From: Apophysomyces variabilis
Lineage: Eukaryota > Mucoromycota > Mucoromycetes > Mucorales > Mucoraceae
DNA length: 64,000 nucleotides
NCBI GenBank assembly: GCA_002749535.1
Contig: MZZL01000390.1
Span: forward strand, 83,945-147,944
Direction of reading: 5' to 3'
Position 1 is the stretch's first letter. Every line of letters starts with the position of its first letter. This document shows positions 1 to 12,612 of the stretch, in pieces. The notes under the pieces are model-generated. The model saw only the letters and a list, made by a program, of their open reading frames with translations, was not told where the DNA came from and did no database searches. The translations under genes and the position numbers were made by a program.

Positions 1-1132
1 AGAAAAAGATCGGAATGGGATAATTAAGGGATTGAGAAGTGTCGGTGCGTAGGTAGAGTTCGAAAGAGACCGAGCGCAAAGGTAAAGCGCCCGATTCAAG
101 CGATTGGATACCAGTGACTTGCTCTAAGTGGTCTCCGGGTTTGACAAACGTGGCTATCGATTTCCCGTTGGTTCGACAGCAGCTGGGTACCCAGCATGTG
201 CTACACAACATGCATGCTATCACTTGCACAAATGTATATCAAGAAAAAGAAAAACTTAACGAACCCTTAGCAGTGGTCACATTAACATTATCGAACAAAA
301 TACAGTTGCCAAACTGACGGATGCTTCGACCTTGTCATGCTTTTCCCTATTCGCTTATTACCCAATGTAGTACGTCCTTTTGAAATGTCACAAGGTCATG
401 GCTGATGGGGGCCCATCTATTCTTGGCTCGCCATGCCACATCTCGGCATCGCTTTTCTGCAAACTGACACTGCTATTGACTGTATCCATATTCCATATTA
501 CCCGTCAGCTTCTATTATCTTAAGGTCAACGTTCATCAAATCAATCATTGCAGGGGTTGTATATTTCTTTGCTTTTTTCTGCATTCACGCTCGGAATATT
601 ATCTGCGTGCCGCGCTCACATCTACCTCTCCAAAAAAAATAAAATAAGGGCTAATCGTAAACATTTGACAGATTTTTCTTTTTTTCTTTCTTCTCTTTTT
701 CCTTTTCACGGACTACCAGACCATATTATACCTTCTTTGTCTTTGTCACATGTGTATCATTCGTTTGTTATAGTAACTTTCATCATCAGTTCGCAAAATT
801 GGCAGTTTACTATCATGCCATCTGCGTCCTATTACAAGCCCAGTCAACTTGCATGATCTGACTTAAGGTATCATGCTTTCACATTAGCAAAAGGGAAGCA
901 AATAGAAAAACATTGTGTATTGTAGAAACTGACCGTTTCCGTGGCACAATCCTTAGTTAAGACCTTGTCTCCCCATTCCAATGATAGCCCATACAACAGC
1001 AAAAATAGAAACGTAAAAGAAGGACCAAATAGCCTTCCGTGAGAGTGTGCGAGATCCGAGAGATTTCTTTATAAAAGGTGCCAGATCGATATTCACTTGG
1101 TACAAATTGCTTTAATGGATGAAAATGATTGT
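1..1132. other. Left-edge intergenic region, no gene recognised
   Basis: This stretch lies 3' of the pyrophosphatase gene and holds only short open frames (longest about 100 codons) with no family motif, no splice-linked continuation and pyrimidine-rich low-complexity composition near 600-780. The first 100 bases could be the 5' region or untranslated part of a gene outside the window, but nothing proves it. Confidence 0.4.
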
Positions 1133-2492
1133 TTATAAGCTGTGAGCGCTAATGAAGAACCACTTGTCAATGGAAGGATCAATGGGTGCTGCAGATTGGA
1201 CATTTGCCTAATAAAATCCCAGAAAAGTTACTACTTATTTGCAAATAGATTTCAAACAATTTACCTCAGGAACACTGGAGATCGCGGCATCATCTGTGGC
1301 AACACGGAAGGGAGAGTCTTCAACAGAGACGTTCACACTAAAAGTACGTGTTAGTCGATAATTCGCCGACCAAGCCCACAAATCTTACGCTTCAATATCC
1401 TTCTTGTCAACGGAACCATTGATCAAGTTCTTCCAAGCTTCATGAGTTTCCAGAATGATGTCGGTTGCGTATTTCTATACGAGCATTAAAAACTCCTCCC
1501 ATGCTGATTGTTGACTTTTACCTTGTTCTTGGCTTCGCCACTGAAGGCAAAGACGTTCTCAGGCTTGCCATCGGGAATCTTGTAAATACGGAACCATTCG
1601 TTAGTAGCACGGATAAGGCCAGGAAGATGCTTCTCAACATCCTCGATGTCTACAAGGATGAGTTAAATTGACAACTCGTTATTAAGCAACAACATTTACC
1701 GTTCAACTTAGGAGCAAGAGGATCATTGACATCAATAACAATGACCTTCCAGTCAGTCTCGCCTTCATCCAGGAGAGCCATGATACCAAGGACCTTAACC
1801 TGCTTGATCTGACCGACAGTGGCAACTTGTTCACCAATTTCAATGACATCGATAGGGTCATTGTCACCACGAGCCTTAGTCTCAGGATGCTGCTGGTTAG
1901 GGTCTTCCCAAGTCTGAGAATAAATGCATTAATAAGTACACCATGTTAATGGCAAATCTCTAGTACCTGAGGGAAAGCACCGTAGTTCCAGATGTAACCC
2001 TTGTGAGGGAAACAGTTTCTGACGAATCTCAACTTTCCTTTCTTGGTGTCTTGCTTGATAGGGTTGAAAGCTTCCTCTTTGCTAATCTACATCAACAGTT
2101 CGTATGATCATCATCGAGTAAGCTTTTAGATTGACTTACCTCAAGCTTGGCATTGGTCCAACGGGGAATCTCGACAATCATGTTCAAGATGGTCTTTTCG
2201 GCATTAGCGAAAAGAGGAATATCATGGAAAGGAGAGGCAGGCACACCGTCCTTTTCTATAACCACACGCGTCAGAGTTCAGTATTCGGCACCATCAGTGA
2301 CAACATGCACAAAGACACGCAAAGTGACACTCGCCGTTCTTGTTTTTTGCGGCACAAGTCATTGACGCCAGCTTCAAGAGTGTCACCACTCCCATTGATA
2401 AGAAAACTAAGCAAGAAAAAACACGTACCAAAATAAACACGGTATTCAAGAGTGTTGGGAGCACCGACTTGACGAGTCTGGAATTCAGCCAT
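1133..2492 (-). CDS. IPP1: Cytosolic inorganic pyrophosphatase (eukaryotic family I)
   Basis: Hydrolyses pyrophosphate to two phosphates, pulling biosynthetic reactions forward in the cytosol. I resolve eight exons with consistent phase: 2492-2429, 2255-2140, 2086-1967, 1913-1700, 1649-1522, 1474-1389, 1337-1265 and 1207-1133, giving 291 residues, close to the 287 of the yeast enzyme. The protein opens [17 protein letters not shown], carries the family I metal-binding signature [12 protein letters not shown], the [11 protein letters not shown] and [20 protein letters not shown] blocks and ends with SIDKWFFIS, the same C-terminal motif as in yeast. All donors are GT and all acceptors AG. The seven introns are about 50-175 nt. 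Identification is secure; exact splice sites are inferred by eye. Confidence 0.95.
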
Positions 2493-3100
2493 TATGAGAT
2501 GATGGAAGAGGAGAAGAACAGAAGCAACCGGGGCGAGCTCTCAAATAATACGTGCTAAAACAGGTGATGACGCGATTTTTTGGTTCGGAGCTACGAAACG
2601 CTGATGGCATCTCAATCAGACGCGACCTCATAAAAAGGTCCAAACAACTCGATGCCGGGAATTCATTGGGAGTTTGGCCGTACTAGAATGGTTTATCTTC
2701 CGTAACCTAGAAGAGCATAAGCAAACTTGGTTGTCTTATATGAGAGGGCAGTTTATTTTTGGAGACATCTTTTTGCTACGACCCCACATCGCTTCGTTTA
2801 TATCATCTTCACAATAACAGGATGGCTGTATTTTAGAGGTATGGTGAGAATACTTAATTTATTTATGACGGTGAACACACGCTTGTTTAAGCCTAATTGT
2901 TCTCGTCCGGTCTGTAAAGGAAGAGTCCATACAAAACCCTGAATATTGGAACAGGGAAAAGGGAAAGAGAAAGAACACAGCCAAACATGAGAAGGTCAAA
3001 AAGATAGTTATATGGAAGGGTAGAGGAAGAAAACGAAAATGTCAACAAAGAGATGATTTTTTAGAAGAATCCTGAGGGTTTTCTTTTCTTCTAACAGTAT
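2493..3100. promoter_or_regulatory. Upstream region of the pyrophosphatase gene
   Basis: About 600 bases between the pyrophosphatase start and the A-rich tail of the LINE remnant. It must contain the pyrophosphatase promoter. Short open frames here have no recognisable coding character and no clear TATA box was found. Confidence 0.3.
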
Positions 3101-3119
3101 TAGCATTTTTTTTCTCTTT

Positions 3120-5345
3120 TCTTTTTTTTTTGTTTTTATATAATTATAACAAGGACGAGTCAAGGGGGAGTGTCTTGTACCCACTTCAGAATTGGGAGGT
3201 CGAAAGCGGGGTTTTGCCTGGCAGTAGTAGTCGATTTGCACAAGGGTTTGGCCGAGGATGGGCCAGATGCAGCGCCAGTAGCCTTGGCGGCGTGCAGATG
3301 AGGGCCGAGCTTTTGAAAGCTGGTTCAGGGTGTAGGACATCGGATCAGCAGTGACAGAGGGTGAAAGTCAGAGTGGATTGTGAAGGCGGAGACAAGTGGT
3401 AAGGTGAGATTCGCTGGTACGGCCTGTTTTGCATTGGCATTGCTGTGGTTTACCTGGCAACTATCCAAGCTGCCATCGAATGCAGCGACTGCGTTCATGG
3501 TTTGCCATTGGTAGCCAGAGGATTGGATCCATCTCCAACGCTGGACGGCAAGCTCGGAGTACCTTTGACGCTGCCTGGGAGCATCACGTCTCATACGTTG
3601 GTCTGTAGAAGCTGGCGAGCTGTTTGCTTGAGTGTGCGTGCTCTGGGAGTTGGCAAATAAGGCGGGCAGGAGGAGAGAAATGAGGGTATCGTTGGGAAGA
3701 TGTAGCAAACGGAGAAGAAACTTTGCTTGGAGGATGGAGATGCGATCAGTCATAGCAGGAAGTTTGGCGATATGTTGCATTACTTTGGTACTCGAAGTAC
3801 AATGTCTACCATAATTCATCCATAGACAGTTGTCCTGCGCAGCTTCCAGAAGTTTAATATCTCTAACGCAAAAGGTGCTGATAGCCAGGCCATATTCGAG
3901 ACATGGTCGGATAAATTGCTGGTAAGTGCGACAGGCAAGCAAACGAGGTAAACCGGTAGGGCTCAAACCAATGTCATGGAGAACGCGCATGGAAGAGAGA
4001 GCAGAGGAGGAGTTACTGGCAGCAAGCTGTTGTGTGTCAATATTTCCCTTGCCATTGAAAGGAACACCAAGATATCTGAAGTGTTGTTCACAGGGTATGG
4101 CAGTATTATAGAGTTGCAGCGGGGGACAGGGATTGGGTACCTCAGTGGAGTCATACAATACCACACACTTGCTTGGGTTCCACATATATCCCGAGTTGGA
4201 GGCTATAATTCTCACATTTTTGGAGGAGAACTGACATCGACTCCCAGGTACCAGTTAGAGCAACATCGTCGGGATACGGGAGGCAGTTTAATTGGCTATG
4301 CAGAACTATATACGGAGGGTGCGTGGGAAGGAAGAAAATCAGAGTCAGGATTGGGGAAGGACGGAGGGGCGGAGGGATAGGGGCGAAGGACTTGAGGTAA
4401 ATCATTGATATAAACATAATATAAAACGGAGAAAGCACTGAGCCTTGCAGAACACCTGTGACAGGGCAAAACCGGCGAGAGGCAACATTGAACAAGAGAA
4501 CTTCTATAAAAATGTTGCCAAACACTGTGTTCAAAAGAGGTAGAAGGGGAGGGGGAGAGTCAGCTGTAAGAGCTCACCATATAATATGGCGGTCAACTGT
4601 GTCATACGCAGATTTTATATCAAGGAATGCTAATACCGGTGATGTTCCACGTCTCGCTTTGTGAATTAAACACAGTTCTTGTAGAGCCAAGGCCTGATCT
4701 AGCGCACTGCGAGCAGGTTGAAACCCGCCTTGTGCCATATCAAGTTGTGGAAACGCCGCAGATAGCGGTTGTTGAAGGCAATATTCCATGAGTTTGCGGA
4801 TAACAGACGTCAGGCTAATGGGGCGATAACTGGCGGGATCGGTGACTGGACCTTTCTAACAAATAGGTACAACTTAAGCGATACGCCACAATGTGGGCGT
4901 TTCGGACCACAACCAGCGTACATTGAAAAAGTCAGCAAGAACAGGGGGCCATCTAGTTGAGGATAGGCTTCAGCATTTCGCCGCGAATATGGTCTGGTCC
5001 AGGTGCTTTGCGTACTGGAAGACGCTTGAGAGCTTCAGTCACAGACCCAAGATCGAAGGGGCTGTTATCAGTATGCGAGAAACTGCCAAGAGGAAGGGCA
5101 TCAGACATCGCCAGAATCAGTTGGCCGAATATATAGCGGAGCCAAGAGCAGTTGAGGAGACCAACGTACTTGAGTGCTGGCGAAGTTGCAGTCTTCAGTG
5201 ACCGCAGATGGCTGGAATGGCTCGTAAGTATTTGTCCGTTCCAGCATCTTCTGCTCCCTCTGAGCGGTGCTTTTCGCATGCCAAGTTTTTCGCTCCATTT
5301 CAGCTCAATCCTTTGTTGTCGGAAACAATTCGGAAAAATGTCTTA
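3120..5345 (-). mobile_element. Decayed non-LTR (LINE-type) retrotransposon, reverse transcriptase part
   Basis: Read on the minus strand, successive frames give reverse-transcriptase blocks in the right order: LPVRKAPGPDHIRGEML near 5020-4965, GGFQPARSALDQALAL with FLDIKSAYDTVDR near 4720-4585, GVLQGSVLSP near 4465, and the catalytic box as YPDDVALTG near 4285 where YADDVAL is expected. A 296-codon C-terminal frame (4215-3325) follows, with FRYLGVPFNGKG typical of LINE proteins. The frame changes several times, the catalytic box has Ala to Pro, and no endonuclease domain lies upstream, so this is a 5'-truncated dead copy. An A-rich stretch on the minus strand near 3130-3100 is a plausible 3' tail. 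Confidence 0.85.
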
Positions 5346-5629
5346 GTATATTCCTAGAGTAAACCTTACTCTTTTTTGAATAAAACTCTTTTAGACCACA
5401 ACGCATTACTTCTCTATTCTTTTTCCCAAATTGCCGTTTCCAAGTTAATTTGCTTTTATTGCTATCTTAAAACTTATAGAGCTCATTTAAACTTCATTAC
5501 TTTACTATCAGAACCGCTTTCGGAAGCTTTTCCTACCTTCATGTTACTAATTAGTCTTGTTTGAAGCGACAACAAAACAATGGCACTCTCTTAAATTATA
5601 AAGATGGAGAGCATTAGTCCTTGGTATTT

Positions 5630-5800
5630 CCTACGCGCAATGAGGAATAATTGAATGAATACGAATATTGTCCCTATTATTCGAATAAGCTAAGGATATT
5701 CGTCTACTTATTCGAACGAATGAGAATATCCAAAAAGTTATTCGGATAAAAACGAATATTTATTTTTATTCGTTCATATTCGTCCGTGCCGATTCCTAAC
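5630..5800. repeat. AT-rich cluster of ATTCG/CGAAT motifs
   Basis: Within about 160 bases the pentamer ATTCG or its complement CGAAT occurs roughly ten times in both orientations, so the segment can fold on itself. It looks like a degenerate low-complexity or satellite-like patch or the remains of a palindromic element. It lies between the LINE remnant and the broken zinc-finger gene and has no coding potential. Confidence 0.45.
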
Positions 5801-6083
5801 TGAGACCCCTTGGATTTACTGGGAACGATCTTTAAATTTATTGCCAGGCGTCATGAGTCAGAGATCGTTGGTTATGCTGTGCGATGCCAAGACTTCGACT
5901 GATCACTTGCAACCAACAACACAACCCTAATTTGCCGATTTGCTACCTGAAAATATGACGCACTTGAGTGGAAATAAAAAAGAAAAATGCTCTCACTCAC
6001 TCGTGATCGCTGGTTGAATTATGGTATAACTTTAGGATTGCCTCGAGACAAGTTACCTTATTTCTTACTTTTTTACCGTAAGC

Positions 6084-7137
6084 ATGGCGAATCACTGTAA
6101 AGAAATCAAGTCTAATTGTTGTACAGTTGCAAACTGCGACAAGTATGACAAACCATCCAAGTCAAGCCATGTAATGCGGAACCACAACAACCTAATCCAC
6201 GGTCTATCATATTTCATTCGTTTACACGGATTTGGATGGCAAGGCAACAAAATAAACAACAAGGGCTAAAACATTTATTGCATGATTTATGCTATTAGGG
6301 CATGAGCAACTCGTCTCAGTCGAAAGGAGCAAGGACATTTTACGATGCCCATTTTGTTTTAAACAGTACAAGTCTTCAGAAGGTCTCAGAGCCCACATCA
6401 GTATCCTGAAATCAAATTGCTCGAACGACGATTGTGAGTAAACAGTGGACAAGAGGAGGGCATATTGAGACGTACAAATACAACGGAAAAAGATATACAT
6501 ACTTATGTATTTTCCTGTTGTCATCAGGCATCAGCTCACATGATGAAGACGATGATTTGGACTTGAGCATTGTGACGGTGCCAACGACTTCAGAAATGAA
6601 AGGTATTCCTCATCAGCCAGCCCAAACACCCCTTTACGCAATTATTGGAACGCAATTGTTCATGCCTCCCAATCATCTAAGGACAATCAAAAGGACATCG
6701 AGAAGAGCATGTGGATCATCGACAAGTTGAATTTGGAACCTTTTGCGCCTCTTTGCTCAGACGGCAATGGCGGAAGCGTTGAATACGATGCTCTCAGCCA
6801 TCATTCCAATTTTGAACACGTGGTTGGTCAAAATGTTGAATGCAAACCTATACTTACAGCAAAACGAAATCACGATGGGGATATCATAGACACCAATGTA
6901 TGTCCAGATTTGGCATCGCTCCTTCACCGCTCATCTTTACGCAACATGCTGGTGAAACGAGATTATCTCGACCTGGAGAATGGACCTGGCTGCCTTGCTG
7001 AATAAGGGTTGGATTCATGAGCCCCAGATCAAATTTGCTTGTGCACAGATTCTGGCCGGTGCCATCTTGTTGATTACGGACAACGGTGAAGCGATCCTGG
7101 TGAACACAATCGAATGGGCGCACGAAAAATGTTGATA
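6084..7137 (+). pseudogene. Broken C2H2 zinc-finger protein gene
   Basis: The first frame (from 6084) contains a C2H2-like finger (Cys-Cys, Asp-Lys-Tyr, then His-x3-4-His). After an apparent intron a second finger, RCPFCFKQYKSSEGLRAH, is encoded near 6340-6400. An intron-like segment with donor near 6434 and acceptor near 6529 leads to an acidic stretch (SSHDEDDDLDLS). Further on, two coding-looking frames, 6709-7005 and about 6976-7137 (ending ...IEWAHEKC stop), follow each other in different frames without a good splice pair, which suggests a frameshift. No known family was recognised beyond the zinc fingers. It may be a decayed member of a dispersed zinc-finger family; a gene with unusual introns is the alternative. 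Confidence 0.4.
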
Positions 7138-8100
7138 TTCATCGTGAAATATGCACTTCTGACGAATTAATTTTCCCTCCATCATCATTGCGGATACCAA
7201 ACGTATGGTGTTGTGTCCGGACCACACGAGACGGGCGAAAGCTCATTGTTGGGACTCGATCATGCACAGTCCTTGTCACGTCAAGTATGCGGTTGGATTT
7301 CAAGGCAAGTCCTGACGTCGATCCATCATCTTTTTCCTTTGCTGTGTCACCACAAGCAACGGCAATTTACATTGACAAGGAGAGCTGAATCAAGGCACAA
7401 AAGCTCGCACTTGATGAAGATGCACGATCGATCGAGCCATACCACTTGATTGGACAAGTAGACAACTTCTATCACAGTTTCAGCGAGCGTCAACCTACTA
7501 TCTCTGCCGGTCATCAAGCTATCTCGCTTCCGATCACCCATTCCAGCCATGTACAGTATTCACCTATTGTGATTTTAAAAATGGTAGGAAAACAGTTGAT
7601 GTTGACAGCTCCAGCATGATTGCCTCGTGAATTTTCCAAGCCATTGGCTACGCAGTAATCAAGTCTCCTGAAACAGCATCTCTATCAAAGCAGCTCATCA
7701 GTCCTGTGTGAATCAGTGTAATTGACGTATAAAACGAAATAACAGAATGCTCAGAATAAGCGAGACTGAAAAAAGATCTTTTTTATTTCACGAATGATTG
7801 TTCTCTTTAAATATATTTAGAAACGCGTGCGGGTAAAAGCGGGTTGGGGTAGTTACTAATATCTTTTGTAAAATCCATACGATCGATAATGACATATCAA
7901 CCTTCTGTCTTTTGATATTCTGTGTCCGCTAGAGTCCCAGCAACAGATGAATAGAATATGAAGGTGTTAGTGTAACCTGATCCATACAGTCATTATAGCC
8001 GATATGTTCACTGACAGTCTAGACCTAATATTTTATCCACTGAATATAGCGATGTAATCATGTCAGATATGACAGTAATGACGGAAAAATTAAGCATTTA
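7138..8100. other. Intergenic, no supported gene
   Basis: Only short overlapping frames on both strands occur here, with no domain motif. The stretch 7213-7449 is open but without recognisable homology and may be further debris of the zinc-finger gene. Confidence 0.35.
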
Positions 8101-8502
8101 TTGAACGATATCTTAGATCTCTTCGCCGATGGTGTCAGCACGATACCCATTCTGTACAACATCCAGCTGAATCAAATTCTAAAGCGACTGGCAGATATGA
8201 TGTCGATAAACATCTCCAGGGCCAACCATGCCATTGCAGAAAACATCCAAAAACGTGTCAATGCATTCAACTGCAACCGATTAATGGCATTTTCTGCTTT
8301 TTTTCCATTGCATAGGGATGTTCACAATAAAACGGACTCATATTTTATAGATCCATCTTTTGATTCTGCTTTTAAATTTCATGAGACCAAGGATGATGCT
8401 TGCATAACATGCACGCGTGTTCAACCAGATCACGACGAAAAAAAGGTTTTGAATACTCAATGTTTCACAAAATGTCAGCATATCCAAGGTGCGTCTCAGT
8501 AA
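8101..8502 (+). CDS. Hypothetical ORF next to the hAT element
   Basis: A 133-codon open frame of unknown function, starting MNDILDLFADG, with an amphipathic N-terminal half and several Cys and His residues near the end (CITCTRV and CFTKCQH). It stops nine bases before the left end of the hAT transposon, so it may be the truncated remainder of a gene into which the transposon jumped. No family was recognised and it may be a chance frame. Confidence 0.2.
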   Translation: MNDILDLFADGVSTIPILYNIQLNQILKRLADMMSINISRANHAIAENIQKRVNAFNCNRLMAFSAFFPLHRDVHNKTDSYFIDPSFDSAFKFHETKDDACITCTRVQPDHDEKKVLNTQCFTKCQHIQGASQ

Positions 8503-8510
8503 ATCCAGGT

Positions 8511-11500
8511 TAAAGCTCGCAACGGTCGGAACGGGACGGCACGGACCGATCCAAGCTAGGTGGACCGAGACCGTCGGTTATCATTACTCTGTCAGTATTC
8601 GGGAGGGTCCAAGATCAGATACTGAAACCGCTGCAAGGACCGTTGGTATGACCATCGGTCTATGCTATGCCTTTCACATCACATCACACACGATATCACT
8701 TACAGACATTCAAAGTAAATATTTCCCTTTGCTCCAATAAGTGCGGTTATAAAAGTATACAACAACTTCATTGCTTGCAAGATTTTCAGTTTCAGTGTGA
8801 TTCAAATTACAGATTAAGAGAAGCAATTCATGTAATAAGAAAGATAAAAAAGCAATGCATCGTTTATTAACTGCTAATTCAACACTCGATTTATTTCAGA
8901 GGATATTACATATCAACTTTTTAGTTCCTGTCGTAGCCGGTATTTTTCAAGCATACAGGCACGAATGGTTTCTACAGCAAGTGAAGCGCGATTTGGGCTG
9001 ATAATCGTCTTGCCAGCGGAGAAGACTCGTTCTGATGGAGCACTTGTACCTGAGATAACGATGTTAATCAGAAGACGAATGTGGGGTGAAGGGAGATACT
9101 AACCTGAAATTGCTAAGTAGTCGCGCGCCATTCTAGCTAAGGATGAATACTTGCTAATTCGTATAGTCTGCCACCAGTGAAGCGGATCGCAGTTCTCAGC
9201 ATCGATTGCGAGATATTCAAAGAGCTCATCTTCTTGTCGTGTCTTCGCTTTGTCGCGCAGATGACCGAACAGATGCTGTAACAGTTTATTTTTTCCATCT
9301 CTATTTGTGCCTAACTGATAGCAATATCCTCATCAGCATACTCAACTTCAATGTATGCTATAAACATGGTACGTACTTGCTTCTGTACAAACTGTATCCA
9401 TTTAGTTTCCCATTCGTGTCGCTTATGGAAAGATAGTTTCAGTCGAGGATCTAGTACTGTAAATGATCGTTTAGCTTAAAAATCTACGTTAGAGTGTTAC
9501 CTGTTGCCACTGAGCAAATGGGTGCGAAGTCAGTCATGTTATAGTACTTCTGCAGTTTTCGAACCATGCAACTGTTGCCTCCTGAAGCTTTGAGTTGCCG
9601 GTGGTGTAGTTATCCGGCCTGTCCATCAGAACGTTATATGTAGGTATAACGATCCCCATGGTTGGGTAATTGCTACCACTTAACATGGTTGTGCTCTTTT
9701 TGAAGATCTATCATTAAAAGGTGGATACTGCATATTTAGAATTTAACGCATCTAATAGTAACTTTACCTTTAGAAGGTCCTTCAACTGCAGTAAGATTTG
9801 CCACTCATTCTCAGAAAGAGACCATTTATTCAAGTGGCTTTCAATGCTTATCAATACAACAAGTGGACCTTGGATGCGCAATGCGGAATCGATCATTTCA
9901 TACGTAGAATTCCACCTTGTTCCAACATCAATTACACGCTGATAATGTCGCACATTCATGTTTGTACAACACTGCTTCAGTTCTGCACGGAATTGAACAG
10001 AACGGCGGATCGATACAACGACATTTCGAAGCTATAACTGTGCTAGTATCTTCTAATGCAGTAACCAATTACCTTGGCTAAAATAGATGAAATTCGGTCG
10101 TACTCCGATCAAAATGGATCTCTTCATTATATACGTTGTTCCGTTGCTTCAGGTATTATTTTGATGGTTGCAAAAAGATCCTGCACCGCAAGGTTAATAA
10201 CATGTGCAAGACAGCGGTTATGCTGTCTTCTAGCACTGAAGAAAACGCCAAATTCGGGCCAGGTTTCTTCCAGATGTTGCATAAGTATATCGTTACTTGA
10301 TGCATTATCAGTTGTTATTGCTAAGATCTGTTGATAGTGGATCACTAAAACTGGTAAACGGTATCAAAGCACCTACCTTCAAATGTATATTGAGATCGTG
10401 CATTGACCTCATCAAGGCATCACCTATTGCTTGTCCAGTATGACTTGCCTCGATATGGATAAAATCTAGCAGTAGGTCATGGATCTGCCAGTTTGCATCG
10501 ATGAAATGCCCAGTAACTGCAGGGAAACCAAATGAATTTTGGTGACGTCCACATGTCAAGCGTGAGAGATATATTAGAATCTACTGTCTAAAAGAAGGTA
10601 TTAATATGATAATTGCATCTCTGCAAGTTATCCTACTTTAAGGCGATCTTGCAAGATAATACTGCCATGACTACAGCTATTTATAATATCAGATTCAAGA
10701 GTGTTTGCGCTGGTGGATATCGCTTCTGGATTAAGGTAACTGAACAGGGTTTGAAACGATTTATGACTCTATTTCAATGAATGGTTGGTCATTGAGAACA
10801 CCCCATTCCCGAAGATGTTGACGAAATTTGGACTTGCTAAATTGAGGATGGCTACATCACATGTAACTACAGCAAGAGTAACATATATTTAACGGTACTT
10901 ACGAGGTGACAAATTGGTCCAATGGTCCTTTCTGGGTTGGAGAGTGAGCACTCTTCCATCCTTTAGGGTGGTAACTGCTCATATGTTTTCACATTTGCTT
11001 AGTGCTGCTCCCATTAGCAGAAACCACTGACCTCTTCCTTATTCTAGATAGGATAAGCGATATATTAGAGGCGTAACCAGTTTGGTATTGCACAAACCCA
11101 TCATCTCCGTCACATATGGTAAACAAAGCTGTCTTCGACTTCGAACAATTATCCTAGTTAAGTGATTTAAACCACTTCCAAACAACGCTGGTGCATGTGC
11201 TAGTCACGGTGGCAGAAAAGGTACTAGCTGCAACTGATGTGGAAGATTCTTGAGATTGCAAGCGGTTTGAAGAATCAGTTAGCAGAAAAACGATAATTGA
11301 TTCTTTATCGCTATCTGCTTCGGTGATTCTTGGGCGCTTTTCGTTCCGCTTGTTAATAGACATGTTTTAAAGATACAGACACACCACCATAACTACCCAT
11401 TTTAATTTATAGCGTTTTTTGCAACTTGCACGGATCGTCATCACTATGCACCATGAAAAAATGTATGCATGTTAGGAATCGATCAACACCATACCTAAGC

Positions 11501-12072
11501 AGATATTGAACAATTTCGTATTGATTTCCGTAACGAAGCTCCAGTATATGTATTATCATATCATTGTGAGGGTGGTTAAAGCTAGGATATGCATCCAGAA
11601 AAGTACAATGCTCGGTTGGCGAAATTGCTATGGAGAATTTATAAATTTGGTAAGTGAACAGTCATTATTGCAGAAATCTAAGGTAATAGTTTACTTTTCA
11701 AAAACTTTTTCATACCAGATGCTACTGTTACTTGAAAACGGTATGGCATATAATGTTGAAAGAAAGAACAATTATCAATAATAACAATACGAAGAATAGA
11801 ATACTAACTTACAAATAATTCTTTATTTACATATATTATAAGCAAAAATAAGAAACTATTCTACTTGTTCTGAGAGTTGTTTCTCCAATAATACTTTGGA
11901 AATAATAATTTCTTTTGAAAAACCAAAAATACTACAATGATCGACAGTCCGATCGCTAGGGTGGGGACGGTTTAGCTGAACCAAGATCGGTCTAAAAATC
12001 TATGAACCGAGAACGTTAGTCCAAGGGGACAGATTCCGCATCGGGGCGGTTGGTTCAAAATTGCGAGCCTTA
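8511..12072 (-). mobile_element. hAT-superfamily DNA transposon with short terminal inverted repeats
   Basis: The transposase gene is enclosed by TAAAGCTCGCAA at 8511-8522 and TTGCGAGCCTTA at 12061-12072, which are inverted repeats matching at 11 of 12 positions. GC-rich subterminal regions containing ACCGATC or GATCGGT-like words follow on both sides (8523-8660 and 11940-12060). The 3.56-kb length and the gene content fit hAT. I could not find a convincing 8-bp target duplication directly outside the repeats, so the copy is probably old or the ends are slightly mis-set. Confidence 0.65.
8913..11363 (-). pseudogene. hAT transposase, probably inactive
   Basis: Minus-strand frames encode hAT blocks in order: an N-terminal region with a BED-finger-like VVWKWFKSL (11363-11154), AVTGHFIDANWQIHDLLLDF and HTGQAIGDALM (near 10530-10420), ITTDNASSND with RCLAHVINLAVQDL (10330-10170), DVGTRWNSTYEMI (near 9930), and the dimerisation region TSAPSERVFSAGKTIISPNR ending at a stop at 8913. 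An intron of about 50 nt near 10375-10326 (donor GTAGGT) joins two blocks. Between IYNEEIHFD and ISSILAK the frame shifts without a good intron near 10120-10090, so the copy seems broken there, although an unrecognised intron cannot be excluded. It would catalyse cut-and-paste transposition if intact. Confidence 0.75.
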
Positions 12073-12612
12073 GTTTGCACTCATTCTGTTTTGATCTCTC
12101 AATTAACATATCATGACAAAAAATATGACGCGATGAAGGTGTTCACTATAATCACTTCTGGTGTCCACTTTATAGCTACGTTTCATACGCTTCAGATCTG
12201 ATTATTAGGCATGAAATTAAACTTAGGCGTTGCTCTCGTCTTTCCAGATGACTTCCTCTTAATAGCAGCATCTATAGCTTTGGCATTATCGCATTTTACA
12301 ACAATAACAGGCTCATTTTATAGTTCCTTTTGCACGTTTTCAGCCATAGTCTCGGAGCGACGTGTCTGCAATCATTAAATGAGTCTGAACTGCAGATTTC
12401 ACGTGAATATAGATTACAACAGGACATCACATTGGATTTCTATTGTAATTAAACACGACTTTTTCCCCGATAAATGGTACGAACTATGTCGTATCCGAGG
12501 TGGTCAAAATAAAAAGTTTCAAATTTCGGCATTTCATGCGTATAGAAATGTAGTCTTAAAGTGACCATATCGTAAGGCAATATTTCATTTTATTTATCCA
12601 GTAAAGCAAACA
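12073..12612. other. Intergenic gap between hAT element and ArsC-like gene
   Basis: No coding region is supported. It must include the 3' untranslated part of the ArsC-like gene. A 61-codon frame at 12379-12564 has no family features. Confidence 0.3.
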
